Part shown: positions 9,748 to 20,039 of the stretch, in pieces
Layout: the number at the start of each line of letters is the position of its first letter
Numbering within the stretch: position 1 is the stretch's first letter
Source: Haplomitrium mnioides
Taxonomy: Eukaryota; Marchantiophyta; Haplomitriopsida; Calobryales
Length of the DNA stretch: 35,835 nucleotides
Direction: 5' to 3'
Assembly (NCBI GenBank): GCA_049999725.1
Contig: JBNGIS010033086.1
Span: 33,810 to 69,644 of the forward strand
Notes under the pieces: generated by a model
What the model was told of the DNA's origin: nothing
What the model saw: only the letters and a program-made list of their open reading frames with translations
The model's database searches: none
Position numbers and translations under genes: made by a program

Positions 9748-10261
9748 GACTCCAAAGACCTTGAAGCAACTCACGGGACACGCGGCACAGGGAGGAGAAT
9801 TCACCAGACCTTGGGCAACGTGCGGGTCAACTACGGAAGAAGTGGTCAGCTCGGCGGTCCGCCTACCCCCTTGCGGGGTGGCATCGGACGGCGGTGCAGC
9901 GGACGACACAACGCGAGGAGAAGGAAGAGAAATCTATGGGGGAATCTAGGAAGATTCCTTGGACTCGATTCCGAAGCACCTATTTGGACTCGATTTTGGA
10001 GGAATTTGCAGAATCTCTTCCCACAAGATTCCTCGCGGCTCTTCGTTGAAGTTACCGTTGACCTTGGCTTTTTCTCGACCAAGTGCAGGACACACGACGC
10101 CTTCTCCCATTCCGTGGTAACGGGATTACCGAACAGTGAAGCCACGCGTCATCGTCCCCTATTCCGAGCTAACAACAATAACGATTATTCATCGGATCAG
10201 ACGTCGGGGGAGCAGCGCGCAAGGGGAGTATACCTTGGTGGCCATTGAATTCTTTCAAGTT

Positions 10262-10898
10262 GATGCATGGGCAATTGCTGGAGATATAGCGATGCGAGGC
10301 ACGAGAATCGCACATGGTAAGGCAAGGGTGAAGAGTTCAGTGAAGAACTACTTGAAGCGGGTGTACTAGCTCCACGAGGCTAGGGGGATTCAGAGGTGGG
10401 CTGGAGGGGCGCCGAGTGTTGCAAAGTAGGGAACTCTGGATGCTCGTGCGATCCAGATGAACTCGTCCTTGCCGGTGGACCAGAGTGGAGGTAGACCGAT
10501 ACGTTAGTTCGAAGGAATTCTTGGTCTGCCGAGAACTAAGGAGAGGCTGCCGAGTAGGGAGCTTGGAGTCGTCTCGGCGTTTCACGGGCGATTGCGGGGC
10601 ACGACAACGATAGCAAGAAAGGGGAATCGCGCATGGTAAGGCAGGGCGAGTTTTCAGTGAGAGCTACGTGAAGCAGGAGTACTAGCTCAAGGGGAACCAT
10701 GGGATGTAGAGGAGGACTGGAGGGGCACCGAGTATTGCAAAGCATGGAGCTCTAGATGCTCCGGCAATCCAAGTGACCTCATCCTCGCAGGCAGACCAGG
10801 GCGGAGGGTTACTGATAAGATAGCTCGAAGGAATTCTCGATCGGCCGAGAACTAAGGAGAGGCTGCCAAGTAGGGAGCTTGGAGTGTCTCAGCATTCC
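10262..10898 (+). repeat. 319-bp tandem duplication inside the 5' LTR of B
   Basis: Two diverged units (about 10262-10580 and 10581-10898) share GAATCGC(A/G)CATGGTAAGG, GAACTAAGGAGAGGCTGCC and GGAGCTTGGAGT at a constant offset of 319. The same pair occurs in the 3' LTR, so the duplication is older than this insertion. Confidence 0.85.
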
Positions 10899-11889
10899 CT
10901 TGTGCAAATGCATTAGCCCAGAGTGTTCGGAGGACACTCTAGTGTGTTATTCTTCAAGTGGAGTTGAGAAGGGGGCTGTGCTAGTGCCGGTGTACTGCAT
11001 AATAAGACCCGTCGAGGCTCGAAGGTGGAGTGGGCTACTTGCAACTAGTAAAGCTATCTTCCAAAGGTGGAAGTCAAAGAAAATCTCTTTCTAGCTTGAG
11101 AAAGTAAAAACAGGGCTTCTCGCGAGGGAAGTTAAAAAACTATCTGGAGAGGAAGGTGTGTGGGTTGTTGGGCTGCAGTTGTAAGGCAGCGCGACTCATA
11201 AGAGAAGTATAATTTAGTAGAAATCTAGAGAGCCTTCAAGGACTCTGTTTTCTCTTACACATAGTGTATAAATGTGTTGTTCATATATGTGTAGTTAGAT
11301 TTCCTTTCTGCATTGTGTTATAGGTTTATTAGATTAGAAAACACAGATAGCTGAGCAGACCTTGGGAACAGCCTTGAAGGGGGAGTCCAATCACTTGACA
11401 CAAGTCTGGTAGCCTGGGGGTAAATGCTCTCCGGTGTGATTCTGTTGCATAGATTAGGACTTAGTACATGCTAGGATAATTAGGAATATTTGGACCAGTG
11501 TTGTGACCACCCTGAGAGGGGGAGTCCATACTTCTGGTAGTGTTCAATTGTGCAGGTCACGAGCACTATTCTGCCTCAGCTCAAATAAAGTAGTAGGGTC
11601 TAAGTCATTAGGTGCTATGAATAAAGCGGAAGAATCACACAAATCACAGCTGGGTGTAATGGATGTGGACCTGAGAGTGGTTGAATGTCTAACTTAAGTG
11701 TGAAAAGAAGAAGAGTGAGAAAAGCATACCAGACATGTAAGGAGAGGAAGAGTCCTTAAGGTCTGAAAGTGGTAACTGGCAAGGGGCCATCTTAGAAAAG
11801 AACTTGAAAGCTCGAAACCCGTCCTCCTCTACACTCGAAACAGGGTCTGAAAAGGTTAAGGCCTGAAACAGGGGAGCGATATAAATTTT

Positions 11890-11905
11890 TGGCGCTAGAA
11901 GGAGG
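11890..11905 (+). other. Primer binding site of element B
   Basis: TGGCGCTAGAAGGAGG follows the LTR end after an eight-base A/T spacer. The position and TGGCG start fit a tRNA primer; the matching tRNA was not determined. Confidence 0.65.
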
Positions 11906-11914
11906 GCCAAGGGT

Positions 11915-13058
11915 TTGAAAAAAGCTAAGACCAACTCGAACCAGAGAGACCACTGTGTGCACAAGAGACTCAAGTCAGTCAGTGAGAAGGTTACTTCCGA
12001 GAAACAGAGCAACTGGAGGTTGAGGTGGTTGAGGAAGAGTGGCGGAAGGAATGAACCCTTGGGTGGAACTGGTAGTGGCCAGTGGAGGGATGGCCAACTA
12101 GGTGCCACCTTTTGGGCATCGGAGAAGGTTCAAATACAGGTCCTTCAAGAGATGCCCGAAGGATGACCTAGATACATGGTTGGATGACCTAGAGAACACT
12201 GTAGCAGCAAATGGAGAAGCCCATGTCAAGATTGGAATCCTGCCAGCAGTGCTAAAGGGAGAGGCCTAGCCTGGTACAAAGACCTGCCAGACAATATAAA
12301 AAGGACTAGCATGCCTTCAAGGAGGCCTTCACAACAGAGTTCCGTGGGATTGGGGAAGAAACTGAGGCGTTGATCAAGATGGGTAAGCTCAGGATGTAGA
12401 AGAAGGAGTTTGTGAGGAGGTTTCTCCAATGTTTCAAGAAAGTGGCGAGGAAGCTGAACCCTCTAGCCACAGACGGAATGCTCCAATGTGGTTCCTGGCA
12501 GCACTCCCTAGAGGAATTGGGACTTGGGTGCACCAAACGGATCCACAGGCTCTCGAGGATGCAGTCAATGCAGCAAGATCCCATGTGAAGGCTGCTACCA
12601 CCAGTTCCCGGAGGAAGGCAAAGTCCAAGTACGACTCTGACAATACTTCGAACACATTGGACAGTGACGATGAGACAGATCAGAGTTCCGAGTCCTCCTC
12701 GGAAAGCAAGAATGAGTCGAGCAGCAACAGCTCAGACGAGGACCGGTCATCCAAGAGGAAGAAGAAGAAGAAGGACCTGAAGAAGAAGAAGCAGGTCAAA
12801 GAGGTGCATCATGGCAAGGGGGCCAACAAGGGGAGGTACAAGAAAAATGAACCTAAACCCGAGGATAGTAGGAAGCCAGGGGGGAGGGATCAAATTGATG
12901 AGCTGAGCGCCAAGTTGGAGGCGATGAACATCCTCCTAACAGGGATCAAGCCGGAGGGACGACCTCTGCCGACCCGGAGAGTTGGAGTATGGTGTGTCCG
13001 TTGCAAGCAACACGGACATTCCCCCAATGAATGTCTGAATGACACCAATGCTGTGTAG
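11915..13058 (+). pseudogene. gag: Element B gag, frameshifted
   Basis: Capsid homology starts near 12162 (DTWLDDLENTVAANGEAHV, AVLKGEA, then AFKEAFTTEFRGIGEE) and shifts frame near 12269 and again near 12430. From 12429 a 209-codon frame stays open: FLAALPRGIGTWV, a Ser/Asp/Glu-rich stretch (SSESSSESKNESSS), a Lys block and a first CCHC knuckle CVRCKQHGHSPNEC. The order matches gag of element A. The part from 11915 to 12160 is Lys/Arg-rich and open, possibly the true N-terminus. Gag would build the particle and package RNA. Confidence 0.85.
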
Positions 13059-13494
13059 TATGTAAGGGAGGAAGCACCAGAGTACGTGAGAGAAGAGGTG
13101 GAGTATGTCTTGGAAGAGGCCCCAAACACTGTGTATCAAATCAACGAGGGACCTCGGATAATTCTGAGCAGGCCTCCATGAGGGAACACATGGCTTATGA
13201 ATCAGTGGGCTGCTACTCGGCCACCTTGGACCACAATCATGGTGTGTTGGAATTGTGGCTAGCTTGGTCACGTTTCAGCAAGTTGTCCGGAGCCGCATAA
13301 GAGCAATTATGGGCAATCGCCTCCCCTGTGCTTCCAATGCAAAACGGAGGGGCATATAGCCAGGAATTGCCCGCACGGGAGGCCAGATGCTGCCTCTAAG
13401 CCAAGCTTGAATCCTCCTCGCCCCTCAACCATCAATCTGATCACTCCAGACATGGAGGAAACTGAGTTGCCAGGCTGGGAGACACCAACTTTGG
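13059..13494 (+). pseudogene. gag: Element B nucleocapsid: second and third CCHC knuckles
   Basis: The frame of gag continues past the TAG at 13056. It gives repeats of YVREE, then CWNCG-stop-LGHVSASC and CFQCKTEGHIARNC. With the knuckle at about 12990 there are three. The TAG in the middle knuckle is at the same codon as the TAG in the knuckle of element A at 4810. After the knuckles the frame stays open to about 13574 (MEETELPGWETPTLDECF) and then ends; the protease uses another frame. Confidence 0.85.
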
Positions 13495-14400
13495 ATGAGT
13501 GTTTTAGGGTTGTCACCAAGGCAAGGGCCAAGGCCAAAAATAAAAAGCCACAAGAAGGCCGAGAAAAGAGCTGAGAAGGAAGTGGCTCGAGCGACCTCAC
13601 CTTGGGATGATTCTGATTATCGACGAGATAATCCTAAATGGTTCTACCCGGAGCAGCAGGACAAGATGAGGAAGCAGTTGGAGGCTTTGGAGGCCCTAGA
13701 ACAAGAGCATGCAAAAGAGGAGACCCTCAAGGAAGTCCGGAAGCAGCAGGAAGAGCTCCAAGAGGTACAAGAGAAGATTGCAGCTGCAAAAGAGGGGGCG
13801 AAGCCCAACCCCTACAACATTCAAGCAGACATAAGAAATTGTCCTGTCACGGCCACAGTAGGCCAACTCCTCAAGGATAGCCCACTGTACCGGAGACAGC
13901 TCTGTGAATTGTTGATGGGTGCGAAGAAGAGGAAGAGGCTGCCCAAGGTGGGAGCTCCAACAGACCTGCAACTAGTCTGTGAAGACAAGGGGGCTCCGGA
14001 GATCGACATACAGATCGCGGGGTGCACACTGTCTTTAGTGCCCGTAGATGGAAGGGCAAGAGTCAACATTATGGTAGAGGAGACAGCACACAAGCTGGGA
14101 TTCACGGAATTCCAACCTACAGCCAAGATCATGAGGCTGGCGGATGGGTCACGAGTAAAACCCCTAGGCTCTCTTCTTCAAATCCCAACCTTCATAGGGG
14201 GAAAGAGTTCAGGCTGAATTATCTGGGAATGCGACCTGTCAGAAGTTCTCCTTACCTAGTGTTGATAGGAAGGCTGTAGTTGTATGGGGCCAGAGTAATG
14301 CACAACTGGGGGAACTCCACATTGTTGTTCGGCCCCGACAAAACAACAGTGCACTATGGTCCAGTTCCTCACTTGGGGAAACGCAGCGTGAGGCAGAGTA
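13495..14400 (+). pseudogene. Element B aspartic protease region
   Basis: The 240-codon open frame 13495-14217 carries a coiled-coil linker (KMRKQLEALEALEQEHAKEE) and a protease core: IDIQIAGCTLSLVPVDGRA, NIMVEETAHKLGF, ADGSRVKP. The catalytic triplet region reads D-G-R-A instead of D-S/T-G-A, so it is probably inactive. A frameshift near 14205 moves the end (PYLVLIGRL, MHNWGNSTLLFGPDKT) to another frame. It is close in sequence to 5407-5960 of element A. No RT follows. Confidence 0.8.
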
Positions 14401-14684
14401 TGATAGTGTGTGGTCCGAGGAAGAAGAGGACTCAGAGTACCACTACTGGGTACAAGTGGTGAGTGAAGCAACACAGGAAAATCTATTGGAGGAGGGTGTG
14501 GAGTCTGTCCACCAAAGTAAAATATCAGCCTACGACAAACCAGAGCACCAGTGGGAATCAACGGTAGATGAGGCCAAGGGTGGGGACACTAGGGGGCACT
14601 TCGACAAATTGAGGAGTTTTGAGGATCAAGAGACAAACAAGTGCCCAACTAGGACCCCATCAAAGGTGTCCAACAACCGCAGGT

Positions 14685-14686
<2 letters not shown>

Positions 14687-14716
<30 letters not shown>
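14687..14716. repeat. (GT)15 microsatellite
   Basis: Uninterrupted GT repeat of 30 bases inside the 3' tail of element B. Confidence 0.98.
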
Positions 14717-14719
<3 letters not shown>

Positions 14720-14845
14720 TGTGCGTTTTGTTGGGGGGTGTTTCGTGGGGTTGTTTTGCAAGAGTTACAGAGCCGAGCCAGCGACCAGTAGCAGAGGCAC
14801 CAGAAAATTGAGGGAGATGAGGTGTGTTCACGGGAACGCGTCACA

Positions 14846-14859
14846 CTTGAAGGGGGAGT
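14846..14859 (+). other. Polypurine tract of element B
   Basis: The purine run GAAGGGGGAG ends just before the 3' LTR (TATCAGCCAG at 14862). Element A has the related AAAAGCGGAGTTA at the same place. Confidence 0.8.
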
Positions 14860-14861
14860 TA

Positions 14862-17800
14862 TATCAGCCAGTTCTTTGGAGCATTCAAGTAGAATTCACG
14901 AAATCAGAAGCACCATTGGCAACATGTCCCCTTTGCGAGTGTGAAGGCCTCTCACGAACAGTTGATTACTCTCAAACAACTGATAAGAGCAGGGCGCATG
15001 ATTCCTAGAAGGGAAACAAGATCATGGCGGAAGAGATGAGGAGAGAGCAGTGATCGCTAGCCAAAGGAGGGGCCCCATTTTCAAATTCAAAGTAGGCCAG
15101 CGAGAATCCGTAGGCCTCAGGAGGATGCGGGGATCGGAGCCTAGGGAGAAGAAACAGAGCAGCCACCTATGGCGAAGCAATCGCAGGAGGAAGAAGAACG
15201 GATCAACAACAAGAAAATCTGAAGGCACTCCGAAGAAAGGCAGATCGCGGGGGTCCTGCAACGGCCACAAATCGGGAAGCAAGGATCAGGAGGTGACAAG
15301 AGGAGGTGAAATCATCACGAGAGCAAGCAAGGCCAGAAAAGAGAGATGCCTCGATCCCGCAAGCAAGAGCGAGCCCTGCCAAGGCCGATCGAACACTCCA
15401 TTTGAGTTTGGACTCTTGGCTGAAGAGTGGAGTCCCCGAAAGGTCCCACGAGATTCCACGAAAACGTGGCGTCTCCAAAGCCCTTTGCAGGATTCCACGG
15501 ATGACGTGGCGGCACCAAGAGGCCCACGGATCTACGGACAATCGCCTCCCTAAGTGGGGAGCCCACTTAACCGGGTTCCGATCCGTCTTAGGACATGGGG
15601 ATCTCTGGTTAAGAGGGATCTGCGAGGAACCCAACTGGAGATCAAGGATGAGGGTCCGAAACGGAGACTTATCAAGGATCTGGTCGAAGGAAAATGGGAG
15701 AGTGCCGGAAGGGCAATATATCAAAGATCCGTTCGGAGGAGGAGCGTGGAAGCCGAACGGACGACTTAGCATAGATCCGTCAAGATGAAAACACAGAGGA
15801 GAGTTGAAAGGGGGACATATCGCTGATCTGACTGAATAAGAGCAAGTGAAGGCGAAAAGGCGACTTGTCGGCGAACCAGTTCAAACGACGTGCATTAGTA
15901 GCGAAGCGGTGACCCATCGCAAACCGTCCAACGGGAAGAAGGTTGAGCCAGAAGGGCAATATGGTGCCTATCCAGTGGGTGGAAACGAAGGGCACGGCGA
16001 AAGGACGATCTATCTGCGAATCGATGAGCGAAATGAAGGCCACCGGAAAATCAAGGTAACGCTGGTGCAACCGACGGAGGAGCTAGCAGTGCTGAAAGGA
16101 TGACTCTTTGCTGCTTCGGCAACCAGGAGGGTGAAAGCTCGACACGGTGCGGCAGGTGTTCGAAAGTTCAAAAGGGCGAACGGTCCAAAAATGCCTAGTA
16201 GTTCTTATAGCGAGCTTTCAAAAGTGTTCACGAAGATAACCTAGGGCGCGCGTGGAGTTCTCACTTCAAAGGTACGTCAAAGCAGTGACATCTGCACAGT
16301 TCTTGTTCGACGAGCAGGGTAAGTCCGTATGTTCTCTTTGGATGATGTGGCGAGCGTTGGGAGTCCGCGGGAGGCTTCGGAAACGTGGCACGCTGAGAAG
16401 CCTGGTTGTGTTTCCGAAGGTCAACTTTGGAAGAAAGGTCCACGCGATGGTCCGTCTACCCCTTTGTGAGGCGGCGTTGGACGACAACCTTTGGACGATG
16501 TGGCGCCTAAGGAAGCACGCAGGGGTTCCGATGGTCAACCTTGGAAAAAGGTCAATGACGTGGCGACTCCAGGGACCCCGAAGCAACTCACGGGACATGT
16601 GGTGCAAGGAGGAGAGTTCACCGGACCTCGAGCAACGTGTGGGTCAACTACGGAAGGAGCAGTCAGCTCGGCGGTTCGCCTACCCCCTGCGGAGCGGCAT
16701 CGGATGGCGGTGCAACGGACGACGTGGCGCGAGGAGAAGGAAGAGGAATCTACAGGGGAATCTAGAGAGATTCCTTGGACTCGATTTCATAGCCCCCCTT
16801 CGGATTCGGTTCTGTAGGAATCTGTGGAATCTCTTCCTGCAAGATTCCTCAGAGCTCCTCGTTGAAGTTACCGTTGACCTTGGCTTTTTCTAGACCAACT
16901 ACAGGACATGCGGCGCCTTCTCCCATTATGTGGTAACGGGATTACCGAACAGTGAAGCCACGCGTCGTCGTCCCCTATTCCGAGCTAACGGCCATAAAGA
17001 CTATTCATCGAATCAGGCATCGGAGGAGCATCACGTGAGGGGAGTATACCTTGGTGGCCATCGAATTCTTTTAGGTTGATGCACGGGAAATTGCTGGAGA
17101 TATAGCGATGCGAGGCACGAGAATCATGCATGGTAAGGCAGGGGTGAAGAGTTCAGTGAGGAACTACTTGAAGCGGGTGTACTAGCTCCAAGGGGCCAAG
17201 GGGATTCGGAGGTGGACTGGAGGGGCGCCGAGTGTTGCAAAGTAAAGAGCTCTGGATGCTCGGGCGATCCAAGTGAACTCGTCCTTGCCGGTGGACCAGA
17301 GTGGAGGTGGACTGATACGTTAGTTCGAAGGAATTCTTGGTCTGCTGAGAACTAAGGAGAGGCTGCCGAATAGGGAGCTTGGAGTCGTCTCGGCGTTTCA
17401 CAGGCGATTGCGGGGCGCGACAATGATAGCAAGAAAGGGAAATCGCGCATGGTAAGGCAGGGCGAGTTTTCAGTGAGAGCTACGTGAAGCATGGGTACTA
17501 GCTCAAGGGGAATCGGGGGATTTAGAGGAGGACTAGAGGGGAGCCAAATATTGCAGAGTAGGGAGCTCTGGATGCTCGGGCAATCCAAGTGACCTCATCC
17601 TCGCAAGCAGACCAGGGCGGAAGGTTACTGATACAATAGCTCAAAGGAATTCTTGGTCGACCGAGAACTAAGAAGAGGCTACCAAGTAGGGAGCTTGGAG
17701 TGTCTCGGCATTCCCTTTTGCAAGTGCATCAACCCGGAGTGTTTGGAGGACACTCTAGTGTGTTATTCTTCAAGTAGAGCTAAGAGAGGGGTTGTGCTAG

Positions 17801-18699
17801 TGCCGGTGTATTGCATAGTAAGACCCGTCGAGGCTCGAAGGTGGAGTGGGCTACCTATAGCTGGTAAAGCTATCTTCCAAAGGTGGAAGTCAAAGAAACT
17901 CTCTTCATAGCTTGAGGAAGTAAAAGCAGGGCTTCTCGCGAGGGAAGTTAAAAAAACTATCTGGAGAGGAGGGTGTGTGAGTTGCTAGGTTGCAGTTGTA
18001 AGGCAGTGCGACTCATAAGAGAAGTATAATTTAGTAGAAATCTAGAGGGCCTTCAAGGACTCTGTTTTCTCTTGCACATAGTGTATAAATGTGTTGTTCA
18101 TATCTGTGTATCTAGATTTCCTTTTTGCATTGTGTTGTAGGTTCATTAGATTAGGAAACACAGATCAGCTGAGCAGACCCTGGGAACAACCTTGAAGGGG
18201 GAGTCCAATCTCTTGACACAAGTTTGGTAGCCTGGGGGTAAATGCTCTCTAGTGTGATTCTGTTGCATAGATTAGGACTTAGTACATGCTAGGATAGTTA
18301 GGAATATTTGGACCAGTGCTGTGACCACCCTGAGAGGGGGAGTCCAGACTTCTGGTAGTGTTCAAGTGTGTAGGTCACTAGCACCATTCTGCCCAAGCTC
18401 AAATAAGGTGGCAAGGCCTAAGTCATTGGGTCATATGAATAAAGCGGAAGAATCACACAAATCACAGTTGGGTGTAATGGATGTGGACCTGAGAGTGGTT
18501 GAATGTCTGACTTGAGTGTGAGAAGAAGAAGAGTGCGAAAAGCATACCAGGCCTGTAAGGAGAGGAAGAGTCTTTAAGGTCTGAAAGTGGTAACTGACAA
18601 GGGGTCATCTCAAAAAAGAATTTGAAAGCCTGAAACCCGTCCTCCCCTGCACTCAAAACAGGGCTTGAAAAGGTTTAGGCCTTAAATAGGGGAGCAGCA
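14862..18699 (+). repeat. Element B 3' LTR
   Basis: It aligns with 8051-11881 over the whole length. It starts TATCAGCCAG (the 5' copy has TGTTAGCCAG; both derive from a TG start by transitions) and ends GGAGCAGCA, followed by the GTCTG duplication. No gene is seen in it; short open frames shared with the 5' LTR are not conserved as proteins. Confidence 0.92.
17083..17715 (+). repeat. 318-bp tandem duplication inside the 3' LTR of B
   Basis: Counterpart of 10262-10898. The two units share GCATGGTAAGGCAGGG and GAACTAAGGAGAGGCTGCC. Confidence 0.8.
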
Positions 18700-18704
18700 G
18701 TCTG
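18700..18704. other. Target-site duplication, right (GTCTG)
   Basis: Exact copy of 8046-8050; the integrase of element A starts directly after it. Confidence 0.92.
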
Positions 18705-19792
18705 GAGAAAGACCAATCCACGGTGGTGATGTGGGCAATGCACGAGGAAGAGGCCGTCGGTCATTTTGCGGTAGAAACCACCATCCAGAAGATCGTGGAT
18801 GCTAAGTATTGGTGGCCCACCCTACATAGAGATGTGCACTTCTTTATGAAGAGATGCGCGTGTCAGTGGACCAAGAAACTAGCAGCAGCGTGCCACCAGC
18901 TCCTGGTTCCAATCATCCCCTAGCCTCATTTGAGAAGTGGGGAATTGATTTCATCGGGCTCATCACTCCATCCACGAGGCGTGGGAGCAGGTACATTCTG
19001 CTTTCAATTGACTATACTACCAAGTGGGTGGAGGCAAGGGCAACCAAGAAAGATGACACGCCGACGGTGGCCCGTTTCCTCTACGAACAGATCTTCACCC
19101 GATTCGAGGCGCCGCTGGAGTTGGTGAGTGACCAAGGCACACATTTTGTTAATCACGTCATTTCTGAGCTCACACGGAAGTACTTGGTCAAGCACCGGAA
19201 AACCACAGCCTACCACCCTAAGGCTAATGGGTTAACAGAGAGGGCCAACGAAATTATGGGTAAGCTTTTGAACAAAACAGTGGCGGCCAACAAAAGTGGA
19301 CTGGGACCTGAAGTTGCTAACTGCCACCCATGCATATAACCTTGCCTACAAGACCACCACGGGCCACTGTCCTTACTTCCTGGACTTTGGACATCACTCG
19401 CTGGTCCTGGTGGAGTTTGAAGTCTCCACACCTTAGGTGTTACTTGAGGAGAGAATGGCAGAGGGCGTAAGCCGAACGGAAAGGGTGCAACAGTTGGAGG
19501 CCTTAGCGGAGATCCGGGCAGGGGCACACGAGAGGCTCGAACATCAACAGCAACTGACCAAGAAGTAGCATCACAAGAAGCTGAGACCAGTCAACTTCAA
19601 AAGAGGGGATCAAGTGCTGCTCTACGACAGCAAGTTTATGCACTTCCTCGAGAAGCTGTATACTTGGTGGATAGGGCCCTATCTAGTGAGAGTGCTTCAC
19701 GACAATGGGTTAATGGAGTTGAGCACAATAATAGGGGCACACCTTCCCAACCGGGTCCATTACGACTGGGTCAAGCGGTATTACCACTAGGA
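18705..19792 (+). pseudogene. Element A integrase, catalytic triad kept but frameshifted
   Basis: The zinc finger lies at 18729-18860 (MHEEEAVGHFAV, then CACQW). A frameshift near 18890 leads to the core, open at 18854-19339: KWGIDFIG (Asp), LVSDQGTHFVN (Asp), YHPKANGLTERANEIM (Glu). All three catalytic acids are present. A further frameshift near 19320 leads to HAYNLAYKTTTGHCPYF, then to the C-terminal part with NFKRGDQVLLYDSKF and WIGPYLV. The protein ends near 19792 with VKRYYH. No chromodomain is present. The zinc finger joins in frame to the linker at 8050, which shows it belongs to element A. Confidence 0.92.
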
Positions 19793-20039
19793 GGACTAAT
19801 GTGGAGGGTGCCGCCGTGTACAGTAGGTGTGGAGATTTTTTGTACATCTGTATGTTTAGCATTGCATAGTGAGTTGTGTTCGTTTGTGTCAATGTGTTGT
19901 GTGAGTGGGGCGTGGATGGTGACTAGGTTGACTAAAGACACCCAGCAAAGGAGGTCAGAGCAACGGCCACAAATGAGCCCAAGAAGGCCAGAAGGAGGAA
20001 GGTGTTTGCGGGGTCGCTACATAATTAAAAGCGGAGTTA
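19793..20039 (+). other. Element A 3' non-coding tail and purine tract
   Basis: After the integrase there is a short non-coding tail whose end (GGAAGGTGTTTGCGGGGTCG) resembles the tail of element B (GAGGTGTGTTCACGGGAACG). AAAAGCGGAGTTA at 20027-20039 is the purine tract next to the 3' LTR. Confidence 0.7.

Larger units (their letters stand above)
8051..11881 (+). repeat. Element B 5' LTR
   Basis: It starts TGTTAGCCAG and ends GGGGAGCGATA; the 3' copy ends GGGGAGCAGCA. No gene is seen in its 3.8 kb. In the first ~205 aligned bases I count about 17 substitutions against the 3' LTR, 14 of them transitions. Six ACGTGGC boxes lie at 8651, 8691, 9528, 9566, 9681 and 9741. A 319-bp unit is duplicated near the right end, and TATAAAT occurs near 11267. 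Confidence 0.92.
14401..14861 (+). other. Element B 3' tail with GT microsatellite
   Basis: The acidic spacer after the protease (EEEEDSEYHYWVQVVSE) stays open to about 14683. There follows AG-GTAAGT, a perfect plant 5' splice consensus, then (GT)15 at 14687-14716. The rest leads to the purine-rich CTTGAAGGGGGAGT (14846-14859) that ends next to the 3' LTR. There is no trace of RT, RNase H or integrase. Confidence 0.75.
8051..18699 (+). mobile_element. Element B: non-autonomous gag-protease LTR retrotransposon with 3.8-kb LTRs
   Basis: This 10.65-kb element has two LTRs of 3831 and 3838 bp, a primer site, gag, three CCHC knuckles, protease and a purine tract. It has no RT, RNase H or integrase: the coding sequence stops shortly after the protease and a 3' tail leads to the purine tract. 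The layout resembles plant elements called TR-GAG. It would have needed enzymes from a related full element such as A, with which it shares gag and protease wording. It sits between RNase H and integrase of A, with a perfect GTCTG duplication. Confidence 0.92.

Noticed and set aside
10337-10745. Two similar minus-strand frames, CNTRRPSSPPL-like, looking like a small Cys/Pro-rich protein family
   Set aside because: Their likeness comes from the 319-bp duplication in the LTR, not from a gene family.
14626-14844. Minus-strand frame rich in His-Thr repeats
   Set aside because: It is only the translation of the (GT)15 microsatellite.
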